Below are positions 8,768-17,666 of a stretch of 64,000 nt of DNA, one piece after another. The first letter of the stretch is position 1, and every line of letters begins with the position of its first letter. The translations under genes were made by a program, and so were the position numbers. Source of the stretch: Marinobacter salinisoli (lineage in GTDB: Bacteria > Pseudomonadota > Gammaproteobacteria > Pseudomonadales > Oleiphilaceae); NCBI RefSeq assembly GCF_017301335.1, contig NZ_CP071247.1, positions 1,178,001 to 1,242,000 of the forward strand, read 5' to 3'. The notes under the pieces are model-generated. The model made no database searches. It worked only from the letters and a program-made list of their open reading frames with translations, and was not told where the DNA came from.

Positions 8768-9693
8768 TGCTGCCCCAGCAGTTCAAGGTGCATCCCGTCA
8801 TACGCCACTTCAATGCCGTGACTGGCCAGAATGGCGCGCTCCCTGGAAGACTCATCAAGAATTGGGTTGGTGTTGTTGATGTGGATCAGGATTTTGCGCG
8901 CCGCAGGCATGCTGTCCAGAACGTCAATCATTCCACCGGGGCCGCTTTGCGCCAGGTGACCCATTTGCTGTCCGGTCCGGGTGCCGACTTCACAGCGCTG
9001 CATTTCATCATCCTGCCACACCGTGCCGTCCACCAGGAGGGTATCCGCCTTACCCATCCATGCCAGAATATTGGCGTCCGGTTTGCCGAGCCCGGGTGCG
9101 TAGAGTGCGGTCGCGCCATTGCGGGTGTCCTCGATAAACAGACCGATATTGTCACCGGGGTGGGGGTTGTTGCGTCGGGGTGAATACGGTGGCGCGTTGC
9201 TGAGTAACGGAATGGCGGTCAGCCGCAACGAAGGCGCGCAGGGGATGGTAAAAGAGGTCTGGTCTGAGGACGGAATCTCATGCCAGCGTGGGCCACCGTT
9301 CCAATGCTTCAGCATGTTGAAAAGAGGGAAACCGCTGCTCAGATCTTCGTGCACCTGAGTTGTACTCCACACATCCAAGGGCATGCCTTCGCGGAGCATG
9401 AGCAGGCCCGTGGTGTGGTCGACCTGGCTATCAAACAGCAGCACCGCGCTGATGCCGGTATCCCGCAGAGCGCGGGCGGGCTGCATGGCGTCGAACGAGG
9501 CAAGCTGCGCGCGAATGTCCGGGGAGGCGTTGCAGAGAATCCAGTGCTCGCCGTCCTCACTGATGGCTATCGAGGACTGAGTGCGAGCCTGAGCTTTCAA
9601 CGTGCCTTTGCGGAACCCATCGCAGTTGTGACAGTTGCAGTTCCATTGGGGGAAGCCTCCCCCTGCGGCGGAACCAAGTACATGAATGTGCAT
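8764..9693 (-). CDS. pqqB: PqqB, metallo-beta-lactamase-fold PQQ biosynthesis protein
   Basis: 309 residues, typical length. The N-terminus has the family signature [18 protein letters not shown] with the paired cysteines, followed by metallo-beta-lactamase-fold segments ([27 protein letters not shown]). PqqB is thought to hydroxylate the Glu–Tyr intermediate, and a transport role was proposed earlier. It overlaps pqqC by four bases and lies 58 bases after pqqA. That gap contains an inverted repeat GGCCAG/CTGGCC (9717–9738) that could process or damp the message downstream of pqqA. Confidence 0.95.
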   Translation of the reverse strand: MHIHVLGSAAGGGFPQWNCNCHNCDGFRKGTLKAQARTQSSIAISEDGEHWILCNASPDIRAQLASFDAMQPARALRDTGISAVLLFDSQVDHTTGLLMLREGMPLDVWSTTQVHEDLSSGFPLFNMLKHWNGGPRWHEIPSSDQTSFTIPCAPSLRLTAIPLLSNAPPYSPRRNNPHPGDNIGLFIEDTRNGATALYAPGLGKPDANILAWMGKADTLLVDGTVWQDDEMQRCEVGTRTGQQMGHLAQSGPGGMIDVLDSMPAARKILIHINNTNPILDESSRERAILASHGIEVAYDGMHLELLGQQ

Positions 9694-9751
9694 TTGGAAC
9701 GCTCCGAGGAAGGAGTGGCCAGCCTGTCCGCGCTGGCCGTCTGTTCAGATC

Positions 9752-9823
9752 TCAACGATTGGCGAAATACATGGTGACTTCGAAGCCAATGCGTAGATCT
9801 TCATAAGCTGGTTTGGTCCACAT
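9752..9823 (-). CDS. pqqA: PqqA, 23-residue PQQ precursor peptide
   Basis: A 23-codon frame starting [15 protein letters not shown]. The crosslinked residues of the family, Glu and Tyr spaced ExxxY, are E15 and Y19 here, at the same positions as in the 23-residue Klebsiella peptide. The peptide backbone supplies both ring systems of PQQ. A strong AGAGAGGA ribosome site lies seven bases before the ATG. It is the first gene of the leftward pqqABCDE–peptidase operon. The W-T-K-P and E-V-T-M-Y segments make the call secure despite the short length. Confidence 0.97.
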   Translation of the reverse strand: MWTKPAYEDLRIGFEVTMYFANR

Positions 9824-9895
9824 ATAGGTGTCCTCTCTATTACTAAGGGCTACATTGCTACGGGCTACTGCTATGAGACGTTGATCGATTTTTCG

Positions 9896-9920
9896 GCAAC
9901 TCTCTAATCAGAGTAGTTGC
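9896..9920. promoter_or_regulatory. Inverted repeat upstream of pqqA
   Basis: Arms GCAACT and AGTTGC enclose a second pair CTCT / AGAG, with one unpaired base and an AATC centre. It lies about 73 bases upstream of the pqqA ATG. It has no T-run, so it looks more like an operator or activator site than a terminator. The regulator is unknown. Confidence 0.5.
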
Positions 9921-9982
9921 TCTTCCGGGAACTTTGAAATCGCCCTTGGAAATAAATTTGCGTTGCCTGGACGCGGCCCAAT

Positions 9983-10013
9983 AAAAAAGGCCTGCGCTTG
10001 CACGCAGGCCTTT
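9983..10013 (-). terminator. Terminator downstream of tRNA-Arg
   Basis: Nine-base stem AGGCCTGCG / CGCAGGCCT with a six-base loop, followed on the leftward strand by a run of T. It lies just beyond the tRNA CCA end. Confidence 0.88.
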
Positions 10014-10021
10014 CAGAGAGA

Positions 10022-10098
<77 letters not shown>

Positions 10099-10187
10099 GT
10101 GAAATGTAACGCGGTGCGTTAATTTCGAGTGCGCAATCTTACGTGCGGAGCAGGGCGCTGTCTAGTCCCTCTTGCGTTCCCCTCGTG

Positions 10188-10727
10188 CTAGGCGGACAGG
10201 GGTTCGGGGGTGATCGTGATCAGCGCGTTTTCGTTGCTGACCGTTACTTCGCCATCCTGGACCGTAATCTGGAAGTTCATGCTTCGTTCGGCCAGTTGTG
10301 CCAGGGCGCTGGTGCTTTCAGGCTGCAGGTTAACGATGCTCAGGTTGTCGAACCGCTCCAGCTTGCTGCGGTGTTTGTCCCACCACAGGCTAACGGCCCT
10401 GCCGCCATAGGTGTACAGAAGCACCTTCTTGGCCCGGTTGCAGGCTTTGCGCAACCGGGATTCCTCGGGCAGGCCCAGTTCTATCCACAGTTCTATGTCG
10501 TCGCTCAGGGTTTTCTGCCACAGCTCCGGTTCGTCGTCGGTGCTCAGGCCCTTGGTAAATTCCAGTGGCTCGTCGGCATTCAGGGCAAAGGCGAGCAGCC
10601 GAACCATCATGCGTTCGTCGGTTTCTGACGGGTGGCGGGCGATGGTCAGGTGGTGGTCAGCGTAATAATGACGATCCATGTCCGCGATGTTCAGGGTTGC
10701 CTTAAAGATGGTTGCCTTGAGTGCCAT
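10188..10727 (-). CDS. yaeQ: YaeQ family protein
   Basis: 179 residues, the normal length of the YaeQ family. It starts MALKATIFKATLNIADMDRH and contains family-typical stretches HPSETDERMMVRLLAF and EPELWQKTLSDDIELWIELG. YaeQ has a PD-(D/E)xK-nuclease-like fold. An early claim that it replaces the transcription factor RfaH was not generally upheld, so its real function is unknown. It stands alone between the tRNA and the dipeptide transporter region. Confidence 0.9.
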   Translation of the reverse strand: MALKATIFKATLNIADMDRHYYADHHLTIARHPSETDERMMVRLLAFALNADEPLEFTKGLSTDDEPELWQKTLSDDIELWIELGLPEESRLRKACNRAKKVLLYTYGGRAVSLWWDKHRSKLERFDNLSIVNLQPESTSALAQLAERSMNFQITVQDGEVTVSNENALITITPEPLSA

Positions 10728-11053
10728 GTTGGCTCCGGATGAAGGTGCAGGATCGGCCCAGTTTACTGCAGTTCACGCAACATTGGCGCCTGATGAATAC
10801 CCTTTCAGCACTGAAAAAAGTGCACTCGATCGGTGCGGGAACAGAAAATGACCAGCAGGTTACACGGTTTGTTGTACCGTTAACTGTCTGTTTTTTAATG
10901 ATTCGCTTTGGTGTGATTCACTTCACGCATAACGTCATTTTGCAATTTCGATTGATGTAATGGTTTTCCGAGACTAGTTTTTGCGCAGTCTTTGGGTGCC
11001 GTAACCGGTGCCGAAGTACCAATAAAATTCTCATAACTGCGACGGAAAACGCG
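10728..11053. promoter_or_regulatory. Intergenic region upstream of the dipeptide transporter operon
   Basis: A 326-base gap between divergent yaeQ and dppA, so both promoters lie here. An inverted repeat ACGGT-N7-ACCGT at 10864–10880, flanked by TTA and TAA, is operator-like and lies about 170 bases before dppA. No small gene is supported. The ribosome site of dppA is a plain GGAAA. Confidence 0.45.
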
Positions 11054-12616
11054 ATGAAAAAACTGTTGACAGCATTCGTTGGTTCCATGGCCCTGGCGGC
11101 GGCGCCGGTAGCCTTCGCCGCTGAGGCGACCAAGGAACTGAAAATGGCGTATGACGCCGACCCAGTAACCATGGATATCCATGAACAGCTCTCCGGTGGC
11201 ATGCTCCAGCTGAGCCACCTGACCTTTGACCCGCTGCTGCGCTGGACCAAGGACCTCGGCTTCGAGCCGCGTCTGGCTGAGAGCTGGGAGCGGGTTGACG
11301 ATAACACGATGCGGTTCAAGCTGCGTGAGGGTGTGAAATTCCATTCCGGCAACGAGCTGACTGCAGAAGATGTGAAGTTCACCTTCGAGCGCCTGAAGAA
11401 GAGCGCGGACTACAAGGCGATCTTCCGCCCGTTCACCGAAGTTCGCGTCGTTGATGACTACACCTTCGAGCTGGTGACCGAGAAACCGTATCCGCTGCTG
11501 CTGAACGCGGCGACCTACATCTTCCCGATGGACAGCGAGTTCTACAGCGGCGAGACCGACGACGGCAAAGCCAAGGACCTGATCGACAAGAAAGGTGGTT
11601 CCTTCGCGTCCCGGAACATGTCCGGTACTGGCCCTTACATCATTGCCGATCGCCAGCAGGGCGTTCGCCTTGAGTTCGAGCGCTTTGCCGATTACTGGGA
11701 CACCGAGTCACCGGGCAACGTTGGCAAGATCGTGCTGACGCCGATCAAAGAAAACAACACCCGGGTTTCTGCCCTGCTGTCCGGCGGTGTTGATTTCATT
11801 GCACCGGTACCGCCCACCGATCTGGACCGTATCCGCAGCGACAAAAATACCGACCTGGTCACCATGACCGGTACGCGCATCATCATGTTCCAGCTTAACC
11901 AGGAGCGTGTGGAAGCCTTCAAGAACCCGAAAGTTCGTGAAGCCATCGCTTACGCGGTGAACCAGGAAGGCATTGCCGCCAAGATCATGAAGGGCTTTGC
12001 CACCCCGGCTGCGCAGATGTCGCCGGAAGGCTACCAGGGCCATAACCCGAACCTGAAGCCGCGTTACGACGTAGCCAAGGCCCAGGAACTGATGAAAGAA
12101 GCCGGCTATGAAGATGGCTTCACCATCACCATGATGGCGCCGAACAACCGTTACGTGAACGACGACAAGATCGCTCAGGCGGTGGCCGCGATGCTGTCGC
12201 GCATCAACATCAAGGTCGACCTGAAGACCCTGCCGAAGGCCCAGTACTGGCCGGAGTTTGATGACCGTGCAGCGGACATGATGATGATCGGCTGGCACGC
12301 CGACACCGAAGATTCAGCGAACTTCTACGAGTTCCTGACTTTCTGTCCGGATTCCGAAACCGGTGCAGGCCAGTACAACGCTGGCAACTACTGCAACCCG
12401 GAGCTCGACAAGCTGGTTGAAATGGCCAACGTCGAAACCGATCTGGACAAGCGTGCAGAGATGCTGCAGACCGTTGAGCAGCGCCTGTACGAAGACGCGG
12501 CCTTCATTCCGCTGCACTGGCAGGACCTTGCCTGGGCTGCGAAGAAGAACGTGAAGATCGAGCCGGTGCTCAACGTGATGAACTTCCCGTACCTGGGTGA
12601 CCTCGTCATAGAGTAA
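11054..12616 (+). CDS. dppA: Dipeptide ABC transporter, periplasmic substrate-binding protein (DppA-like)
   Basis: 520 residues with a signal peptide (about 1–23, cleavage after AFA). The body is the SBP_bac_5 fold of peptide/nickel/opine binding proteins: LTFDPLLRWTKDLGFEPRLAESW, LREGVKFHSGNELTAEDVKFT, and GTGPY near 190. It is the first gene of a complete transporter operon followed by two permeases and two ATPases. A hairpin just after its stop probably keeps its message more abundant than the rest, as is common for binding proteins. Dipeptide specificity is inferred from similarity and from the Xaa-Pro dipeptidase gene downstream; oligopeptides or other small ligands are possible. Confidence 0.85.
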   Translation: MKKLLTAFVGSMALAAAPVAFAAEATKELKMAYDADPVTMDIHEQLSGGMLQLSHLTFDPLLRWTKDLGFEPRLAESWERVDDNTMRFKLREGVKFHSGNELTAEDVKFTFERLKKSADYKAIFRPFTEVRVVDDYTFELVTEKPYPLLLNAATYIFPMDSEFYSGETDDGKAKDLIDKKGGSFASRNMSGTGPYIIADRQQGVRLEFERFADYWDTESPGNVGKIVLTPIKENNTRVSALLSGGVDFIAPVPPTDLDRIRSDKNTDLVTMTGTRIIMFQLNQERVEAFKNPKVREAIAYAVNQEGIAAKIMKGFATPAAQMSPEGYQGHNPNLKPRYDVAKAQELMKEAGYEDGFTITMMAPNNRYVNDDKIAQAVAAMLSRINIKVDLKTLPKAQYWPEFDDRAADMMMIGWHADTEDSANFYEFLTFCPDSETGAGQYNAGNYCNPELDKLVEMANVETDLDKRAEMLQTVEQRLYEDAAFIPLHWQDLAWAAKKNVKIEPVLNVMNFPYLGDLVIE

Positions 12617-12630
12617 TCGTCTCTATGGGC

Positions 12631-12664
12631 AGGCCGGCTTTGGGCGACCGGAGCCGGCCTTTTG
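12631..12664 (+). terminator. Hairpin with T-run between dppA and dppB (partial terminator)
   Basis: Stem GGCCGGCT pairs with AGCCGGCC across a 12-base loop and is followed by TTTTG. It stands between the binding-protein gene and the first permease gene. The downstream genes need read-through, so it likely acts as an attenuator or 3' stabiliser. Confidence 0.75.
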
Positions 12665-12690
12665 TTTTCAGTAATCTCCGGAAATAACTC

Positions 12691-13740
12691 ATGTTAGCGT
12701 TTTTGGTTCAGCGGATTTCACAGGCGCTGCTGGTCATGTTCGTGATCAGTGTGATTGCCTTCAGCATTCAGGATAACCTGGGTGATCCGCTTCAAGAGAT
12801 GGTAGGAATGTCCGTCTCCGAAGAGGAGAGGGAAAAGCTCCGTGACGAACTGGGACTGAACGACCCGTTTGTGGTTCAGTACCTGCGATTTGCCGGCAAT
12901 GCCCTGCAGGGTGATCTCGGTACCTCCTACTTCTATGGCAAGCCCACCGTGGATGTCATTCTCGAGAACCTGCCGGCGACCCTGGAACTGGTCATCGGCG
13001 CAACATTGATTATTGTCCTGTTCTCGGTGCCCATTGGCGTCTATGCCGCCATTCGGCCCCAGGCCTGGCTGTCCAAATTCTTCATGGGCGTCAGCACGGT
13101 GGGGATTTCCATCCCCGTGTTCCTGACGGCCATTGTTCTGATTCAACTGTTCTCTATCGGTGTCACGGTGACCCTGTTCCCGGAAGACACTGGCTGGGGT
13201 AGCTGGCTCAACGGTGCGCTGTCCACCAACGGTGGCCTGCCGTCCTACGGCCGTGGTGACGAGTTGACCCATCTGTTCGGTACCTGGGAGTCCGGCTTCT
13301 TCACCCAGGATGGCCTGCTGCACCTGTTGTTGCCGTCCATTTCCCTGGCCTCCATCATGCTGCCGCTGTTTATCCGTCTGATTCGGGCGGAGATGATGGA
13401 AGTCCTGCAGAGCGACTACATTCGCTACGCCCGTGCCAAGGGCCTGGCCGCTCCGCGCATTAACTTTCTGCATGCCCTGAAGAACACCATGCTGCCGGTG
13501 ATTACCGTGGGCGGTGTGCAGATCGGGATTATGGTGGCGTACACCATCCTGACTGAAACCGTGTTCCAGTGGCCGGGTGTCGGCCTGATGTTCCTCGAGG
13601 CCATCACCCGCAGTGATATTCCCCTGATCGTGGCTTACCTGATGGTGGTGGGTCTGATTTTCGTAATTACCAATACCCTGGTCGATCTGATCTACGGACT
13701 GGTAAACCCGACGGTAAAACTGACAGGTAAGAAAGCATGA
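12691..13740 (+). CDS. dppB: Dipeptide ABC transporter permease (DppB-like)
   Basis: 349 residues. An N-terminal membrane segment (MLAFLVQRISQALLVMFVIS) is followed by a periplasmic stretch, then the binding-protein-dependent transport domain. The EAA loop is visible as YIRYARAKGLAAPRI, where the ATPase docks. An unusually long periplasmic loop (about 165–210) splits the membrane region, as in other DppB/OppB proteins. Inner membrane. The stop overlaps the start of dppC by four bases. Confidence 0.88.
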   Translation: MLAFLVQRISQALLVMFVISVIAFSIQDNLGDPLQEMVGMSVSEEEREKLRDELGLNDPFVVQYLRFAGNALQGDLGTSYFYGKPTVDVILENLPATLELVIGATLIIVLFSVPIGVYAAIRPQAWLSKFFMGVSTVGISIPVFLTAIVLIQLFSIGVTVTLFPEDTGWGSWLNGALSTNGGLPSYGRGDELTHLFGTWESGFFTQDGLLHLLLPSISLASIMLPLFIRLIRAEMMEVLQSDYIRYARAKGLAAPRINFLHALKNTMLPVITVGGVQIGIMVAYTILTETVFQWPGVGLMFLEAITRSDIPLIVAYLMVVGLIFVITNTLVDLIYGLVNPTVKLTGKKA

Positions 13741-14669
13741 CGACGGCGACTCTTTCCCGCTGGGATCGCTTTCGCGACTCCTTTTTCTGGTACAGCTTCA
13801 AGCGCGACAAGGTCGCGATCGCCAGCTTCCTGGTGCTGATGCTGATGGTGCTGGCGGCGGTCTTTGCACCCCTGCTGGCTCCGACCGACCCGTACGATCT
13901 GACCCAGATCGACATCATGAATTCGGAATTGCCGCCGGTCGGCATTTCGGGGTCTGACGCGGCGTTTCCGCTGGGCACCGACGCCCAGGGCCGTGACCTG
14001 CTGTCCACCATTCTGTACGGCACCCGGGTATCCCTGATGATCGGCTTCGGCGCCGTTCTGCTGCAGGGTGCACTGGGTATCCTGTTCGGCCTGCTGGCCG
14101 GTTACCTCGGTGGCCGCGTGGACGCCATCCTGATGCGCATCGCCGACGTTCAGCTGTCGTTCTCAACCCTGATGGTGGCCATCATCGTGGGTGCGGTGGT
14201 CAAGGCCACCTTCGGCAGCCTGATGTTCGGCGAAATCGCCATCTACATGCTGATTTTCATCATCGGTGTGTCCGAATGGCCGCAGATTGCCCGTACCGTG
14301 CGCGCCTCCGTGCTGGCGGAGAAGAAGAAAGAGTACGTGGATGCGGCCAAGGTCATGGGTTTTGGCACGCCGCGGATCATGTTCCGCCACATTCTGCCGA
14401 ACACCCTGTCGCCGATTTTTGTTATCGCCACGGTCCAGATCGCCAACGCGATCATTTCCGAGGCGGCACTGTCATTCCTTGGCCTTGGTATGCCGGAAAC
14501 CCAGCCGTCGCTGGGTTCCCTGATCAAGTCCGGCTTTGACTACATCCAGAGCGGTTCCTGGTGGATCACCCTGATCCCGGGCCTGGTACTGGTGGTGCTC
14601 GTACTGGTCATCAACCTGTTGGGTGACTGGCTGCGGGATGTCATGAATCCACGGCTTTACAAGGGGTAA
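13737..14669 (+). CDS. dppC: Dipeptide ABC transporter permease (DppC-like)
   Basis: 310 residues with an N-terminal OppC_N-type segment (FWYSFKRDKVAIASFLVLML) and five further membrane helices. The EAA loop reads EYVDAAKVMGFGTPRIMFRHI. Pairs with the preceding permease to form the membrane channel. It overlaps dppB by four bases and is four bases from dppD, so the block is tightly coupled. Confidence 0.88.
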   Translation: MTTATLSRWDRFRDSFFWYSFKRDKVAIASFLVLMLMVLAAVFAPLLAPTDPYDLTQIDIMNSELPPVGISGSDAAFPLGTDAQGRDLLSTILYGTRVSLMIGFGAVLLQGALGILFGLLAGYLGGRVDAILMRIADVQLSFSTLMVAIIVGAVVKATFGSLMFGEIAIYMLIFIIGVSEWPQIARTVRASVLAEKKKEYVDAAKVMGFGTPRIMFRHILPNTLSPIFVIATVQIANAIISEAALSFLGLGMPETQPSLGSLIKSGFDYIQSGSWWITLIPGLVLVVLVLVINLLGDWLRDVMNPRLYKG

Positions 14670-14673
14670 CGTC

Positions 14674-15672
14674 ATGGCATTGCTTGAAGTAAAAAATCTT
14701 GATGTCCGCTTTGCGGTCCGTGGCGGTGACCTGAAGGCGCTGCGCGGTATCAGCTTCAGCCTCGACAAGGGTGAGCGTCTGGGCCTGGTGGGCGAATCCG
14801 GCGCTGGTAAATCCGTTGCCGCGTTCTCCATCCTGAACCTGATCGCCCGCCCGGGTTACATCGCCGGTGGCCAGATCCTGTTTGAAGGCAAGGACCTGGC
14901 GGCCATGAGCGAGCGCGAATTGCGCAAGATCCGTGGCAATCGCATTGCCATGATCTTCCAGGACCCGATGATGACCCTCAACCCGGTGCTGACCATCGGC
15001 ACCCAGATGATCGAGGCGATTCTGGCGCACCGGAACATCAGCAAAAAGGCGGCGCGCGAGATTGCGCTGGATAAGCTGCGCAAGGTTTACATTCCGTCGC
15101 CGGAAAAGCGTCTGGACCAGTACCCGCACGAACTGTCTGGTGGTATGCGCCAGCGTGTCATCATCGCCATCGCGCTGTTGCTGGACCCGGAAATCATCAT
15201 CGCGGACGAGCCGACCACCGCACTGGATGTGACCATCCAGGCGGAAATCATGGACCTGCTGCTGGAGCTGTGCGAGCAGGAAAATGTGGCCCTGATGCTG
15301 ATCACCCACGATCTGGGTGTGGTGTCCCAGGTGACCCAGCGCATGCTGGTCATGTACTCCGGGCGCATCATCGAACAGGGTTCGACCAAGGAAATCATCA
15401 ACGACGCCCAGCATCCGTATACCCAGGGATTGATCAATGCGCTGCCGCAGATGGGTGAGCCCGGCGGCCGCCTGTTCCAGATCCCCGGGTCCATGCCGTC
15501 GCTGAAGAACGTGCCCACGGGCTGCCCGTTCCATCCGCGCTGCAAATTCGCCACCGAGCAGTGCAAGCGCGAAATGCCACAATACGTGCGCTCCGGCAAT
15601 GTCGATGTGGCCTGTTATGAAGTCAGTAATCTTATCGAGCAGGAGAAACGCATGCAGGAGGCCGAATCATGA
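14674..15672 (+). CDS. dppD: Dipeptide ABC transporter ATPase (DppD-like)
   Basis: 332 residues. Walker A is GESGAGKS at 40–47, followed by the ABC signature LSGGMRQR and Walker [10 protein letters not shown]. The C-terminal oligopeptide-transporter extension has the cysteine-bearing [15 protein letters not shown] motif typical of DppD/OppD. Energises uptake on the cytosolic side. It overlaps dppF by four bases. Confidence 0.9.
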   Translation: MALLEVKNLDVRFAVRGGDLKALRGISFSLDKGERLGLVGESGAGKSVAAFSILNLIARPGYIAGGQILFEGKDLAAMSERELRKIRGNRIAMIFQDPMMTLNPVLTIGTQMIEAILAHRNISKKAAREIALDKLRKVYIPSPEKRLDQYPHELSGGMRQRVIIAIALLLDPEIIIADEPTTALDVTIQAEIMDLLLELCEQENVALMLITHDLGVVSQVTQRMLVMYSGRIIEQGSTKEIINDAQHPYTQGLINALPQMGEPGGRLFQIPGSMPSLKNVPTGCPFHPRCKFATEQCKREMPQYVRSGNVDVACYEVSNLIEQEKRMQEAES

Positions 15673-16688
15673 CCTCCCAGTCATCCACACTGGTAAACAT
15701 CCAGGGTCTGGAAAAGAAGTTTGATCTGACCGGTGGCCTGCTGGAGCAAATCACCTTCAAGAACGGCAGGTTCCAGCGCCGTCAGGAAGCGGTTCACGCC
15801 ATCAACGGTGTCGACCTTCAGGTGCAGAAAGGGGAAGCGCTGTGCGTGGTGGGCGAGTCTGGCTGTGGTAAATCCACCGTCGCCCGCACCGTGATGGGCC
15901 TGCTGTCGCCAACGGCCGGTGAGATTCATTACGATGGCCAGCGGATCGACAATCTCAGCGGCGATGCGGTGTTGCCGTACCGCCGCAAGATGCAGATGAT
16001 CTTCCAGAATCCGTATGCGTCCCTGAACCCGCGCATGACCATCCAGAAGACTCTGGAAGAGCCGATCCGCTTTCACCACCCGGAGTGGTCCGAGCTGGAA
16101 GTCCGCGACAAGGTGCACGAAGTAATGCACTCGGTGGGCGTCAACCCGGACTGGGGTTCCCGCTTTGGTCACGAGTTCTCCGGCGGCCAGCGTCAGCGCA
16201 TCGCCATCGCCCGGGCATTGGCGGTGGACCCGGAGTTCATCGTGGCGGACGAGCCTATCTCGGCACTGGATGTCTCCATTCAGGCCCAGGTTCTGAACCT
16301 GCTGATGGATGCCCAGGAGAGCCGCAACCTGACGTACCTGTTCATTACCCACGATCTGGCGGTGGTGGAGCACTTTGGTACCCGGGTAGCCGTGATGTAT
16401 CTGGGCCGGGTGTGCGAGCTGGCGGATACCAGGACTCTGTTCAGTACCCCGCGCCATCCCTACACTCAGGCGCTGCTGTCGGCGATTCCGAAACTTGAGG
16501 ACGACCGCCCGAACCACATCCGCCTGCAAGGTGAGGTGCCGACGCCGGTTAACCTGCCGTCGGGTTGCGTGTTCCACGGTCGCTGCCCGTACGCCAACGA
16601 GCGTTGCAAGCAGGAAATCCCCAAACTGATCGCCACCGATGCTGGCGCTCAGGTGGCCTGCCACGCGGTGGAAGAAGGCCGGCTGTAA
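15669..16688 (+). CDS. dppF: Dipeptide ABC transporter ATPase (DppF-like)
   Basis: 339 residues. Walker A GESGCGKS, signature FSGGQRQR, Walker B FIVADEPIS, and the cysteine-bearing C-terminal motif CVFHGRCPYANERCK. Compared with dppD it carries the extra N-terminal region (LEQITFKNGRFQRR) usual in DppF/OppF proteins. It is the last transporter gene. About 57 bases separate it from the LysR-type regulator, which may be on the same transcript. Confidence 0.9.
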   Translation: MTSQSSTLVNIQGLEKKFDLTGGLLEQITFKNGRFQRRQEAVHAINGVDLQVQKGEALCVVGESGCGKSTVARTVMGLLSPTAGEIHYDGQRIDNLSGDAVLPYRRKMQMIFQNPYASLNPRMTIQKTLEEPIRFHHPEWSELEVRDKVHEVMHSVGVNPDWGSRFGHEFSGGQRQRIAIARALAVDPEFIVADEPISALDVSIQAQVLNLLMDAQESRNLTYLFITHDLAVVEHFGTRVAVMYLGRVCELADTRTLFSTPRHPYTQALLSAIPKLEDDRPNHIRLQGEVPTPVNLPSGCVFHGRCPYANERCKQEIPKLIATDAGAQVACHAVEEGRL

Positions 16689-16745
16689 AAGAATCGGCGC
16701 GCACGATCAGTTATCATGCCCCCCGAATGAACAGTTTCTGGTGGC

Positions 16746-17666
16746 ATGATGGATTTACGTTGGCTTGAGGATTTTATGGCGCTGGCCCGGGCCCGCCATT
16801 TTTCACGTGCGGCCGAGGCGCAGCACGTGAGCCAGCCCACGTTCAGCCGTCGCATCAAGCTGCTCGAAGAGGCCATGGGGACGACGCTCATTGATCGTCA
16901 GACCCTGCCGCTGGCGCTGACTCCGGCCGGGGAGATTTTCCTCGAGTTCTGCGAGCGGGCGACCCGCGATGTGCGCGAAACCCGGGAGCGGATTCAGGCC
17001 CTCGAGGAAGCCGCCGAATCCCGGATCAGCGTCGGCTCTACCCAGAGTCTGTTTTCCCACTTTTTTCAGGAGTGGGTGGCGGTATCGGGGGCGGCGGATC
17101 AGTTGCAGCTGAACCTGAAGTCGACCAACTGGCTGGGGGCGCAGTTTCTGGATGCGCTGGATGACGGCGAATGCGAACTGGTGCTGTGTTACTGGCACCG
17201 GTATCTGCCCTGGCGGGAACGACTGACGCCCGAGCGCTACGAGTGGCTGACACTGGGTGAAGAACTTTTGGTGCCGGTCAGTGTGGCCGACGACCAGGGG
17301 ACTCCCCGTTTCGTGTTGCCCGGTAGTGCAGGCCAGCCAGTGCCCTTGATCGCCCATCACCCGCGTGGCTTTCTCTACTCGGCTATTGAGGCTCATCTGA
17401 GCCAGAGCAAGGTGCAGGCGAACCTGTTGCCACTGAACGAAAGTCCGCATTCGGCGAGCATCAAGGCATTGGTGAAGCAGGGCTTCGGAATGGGGTGGCT
17501 GCCGAAACGTATGACCGAAAAAAGCGAGCAGTTCGGCCGCCTGGTGCGGGCAGGGGACGAACAGTGGGATATTCCCGTCGATATCCGCCTGATCCGCCTG
17601 CGGGAACCTCGCTCGGACGACCTATTAACGCTTTGGAAAACACTGGAAGAGCAACACCATGTCTGA
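16746..17666 (+). CDS. LysR-family transcriptional regulator, HypT (YjiE)-like
   Basis: 306 residues from the first of two adjacent ATG codons (16746 or 16749). The N-terminal winged helix has HFSRAAEAQHVSQPTFSRRI, and the rest is a LysR effector domain. The pattern WLEDFMALARARHFSRAA with SQPTFSRRI resembles HypT/YjiE, the hypochlorite-responsive LysR group, more than nutrient-sensing ones; this is a resemblance by eye only. Its end overlaps the pepQ start by eight bases, and it follows the dipeptide transporter, so it may control peptide uptake and breakdown. Confidence 0.8.
   Translation: MMDLRWLEDFMALARARHFSRAAEAQHVSQPTFSRRIKLLEEAMGTTLIDRQTLPLALTPAGEIFLEFCERATRDVRETRERIQALEEAAESRISVGSTQSLFSHFFQEWVAVSGAADQLQLNLKSTNWLGAQFLDALDDGECELVLCYWHRYLPWRERLTPERYEWLTLGEELLVPVSVADDQGTPRFVLPGSAGQPVPLIAHHPRGFLYSAIEAHLSQSKVQANLLPLNESPHSASIKALVKQGFGMGWLPKRMTEKSEQFGRLVRAGDEQWDIPVDIRLIRLREPRSDDLLTLWKTLEEQHHV

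Noticed and set aside
10860..10883. ACGGT/ACCGT inverted repeat as a firm operator
   Set aside because: Short arms and far from dppA; mentioned only in the intergenic entry.
15681..16664. 327-codon leftward frame inside dppF
   Set aside because: Antisense shadow caused by the codon bias of the real gene, which has complete ABC motifs.
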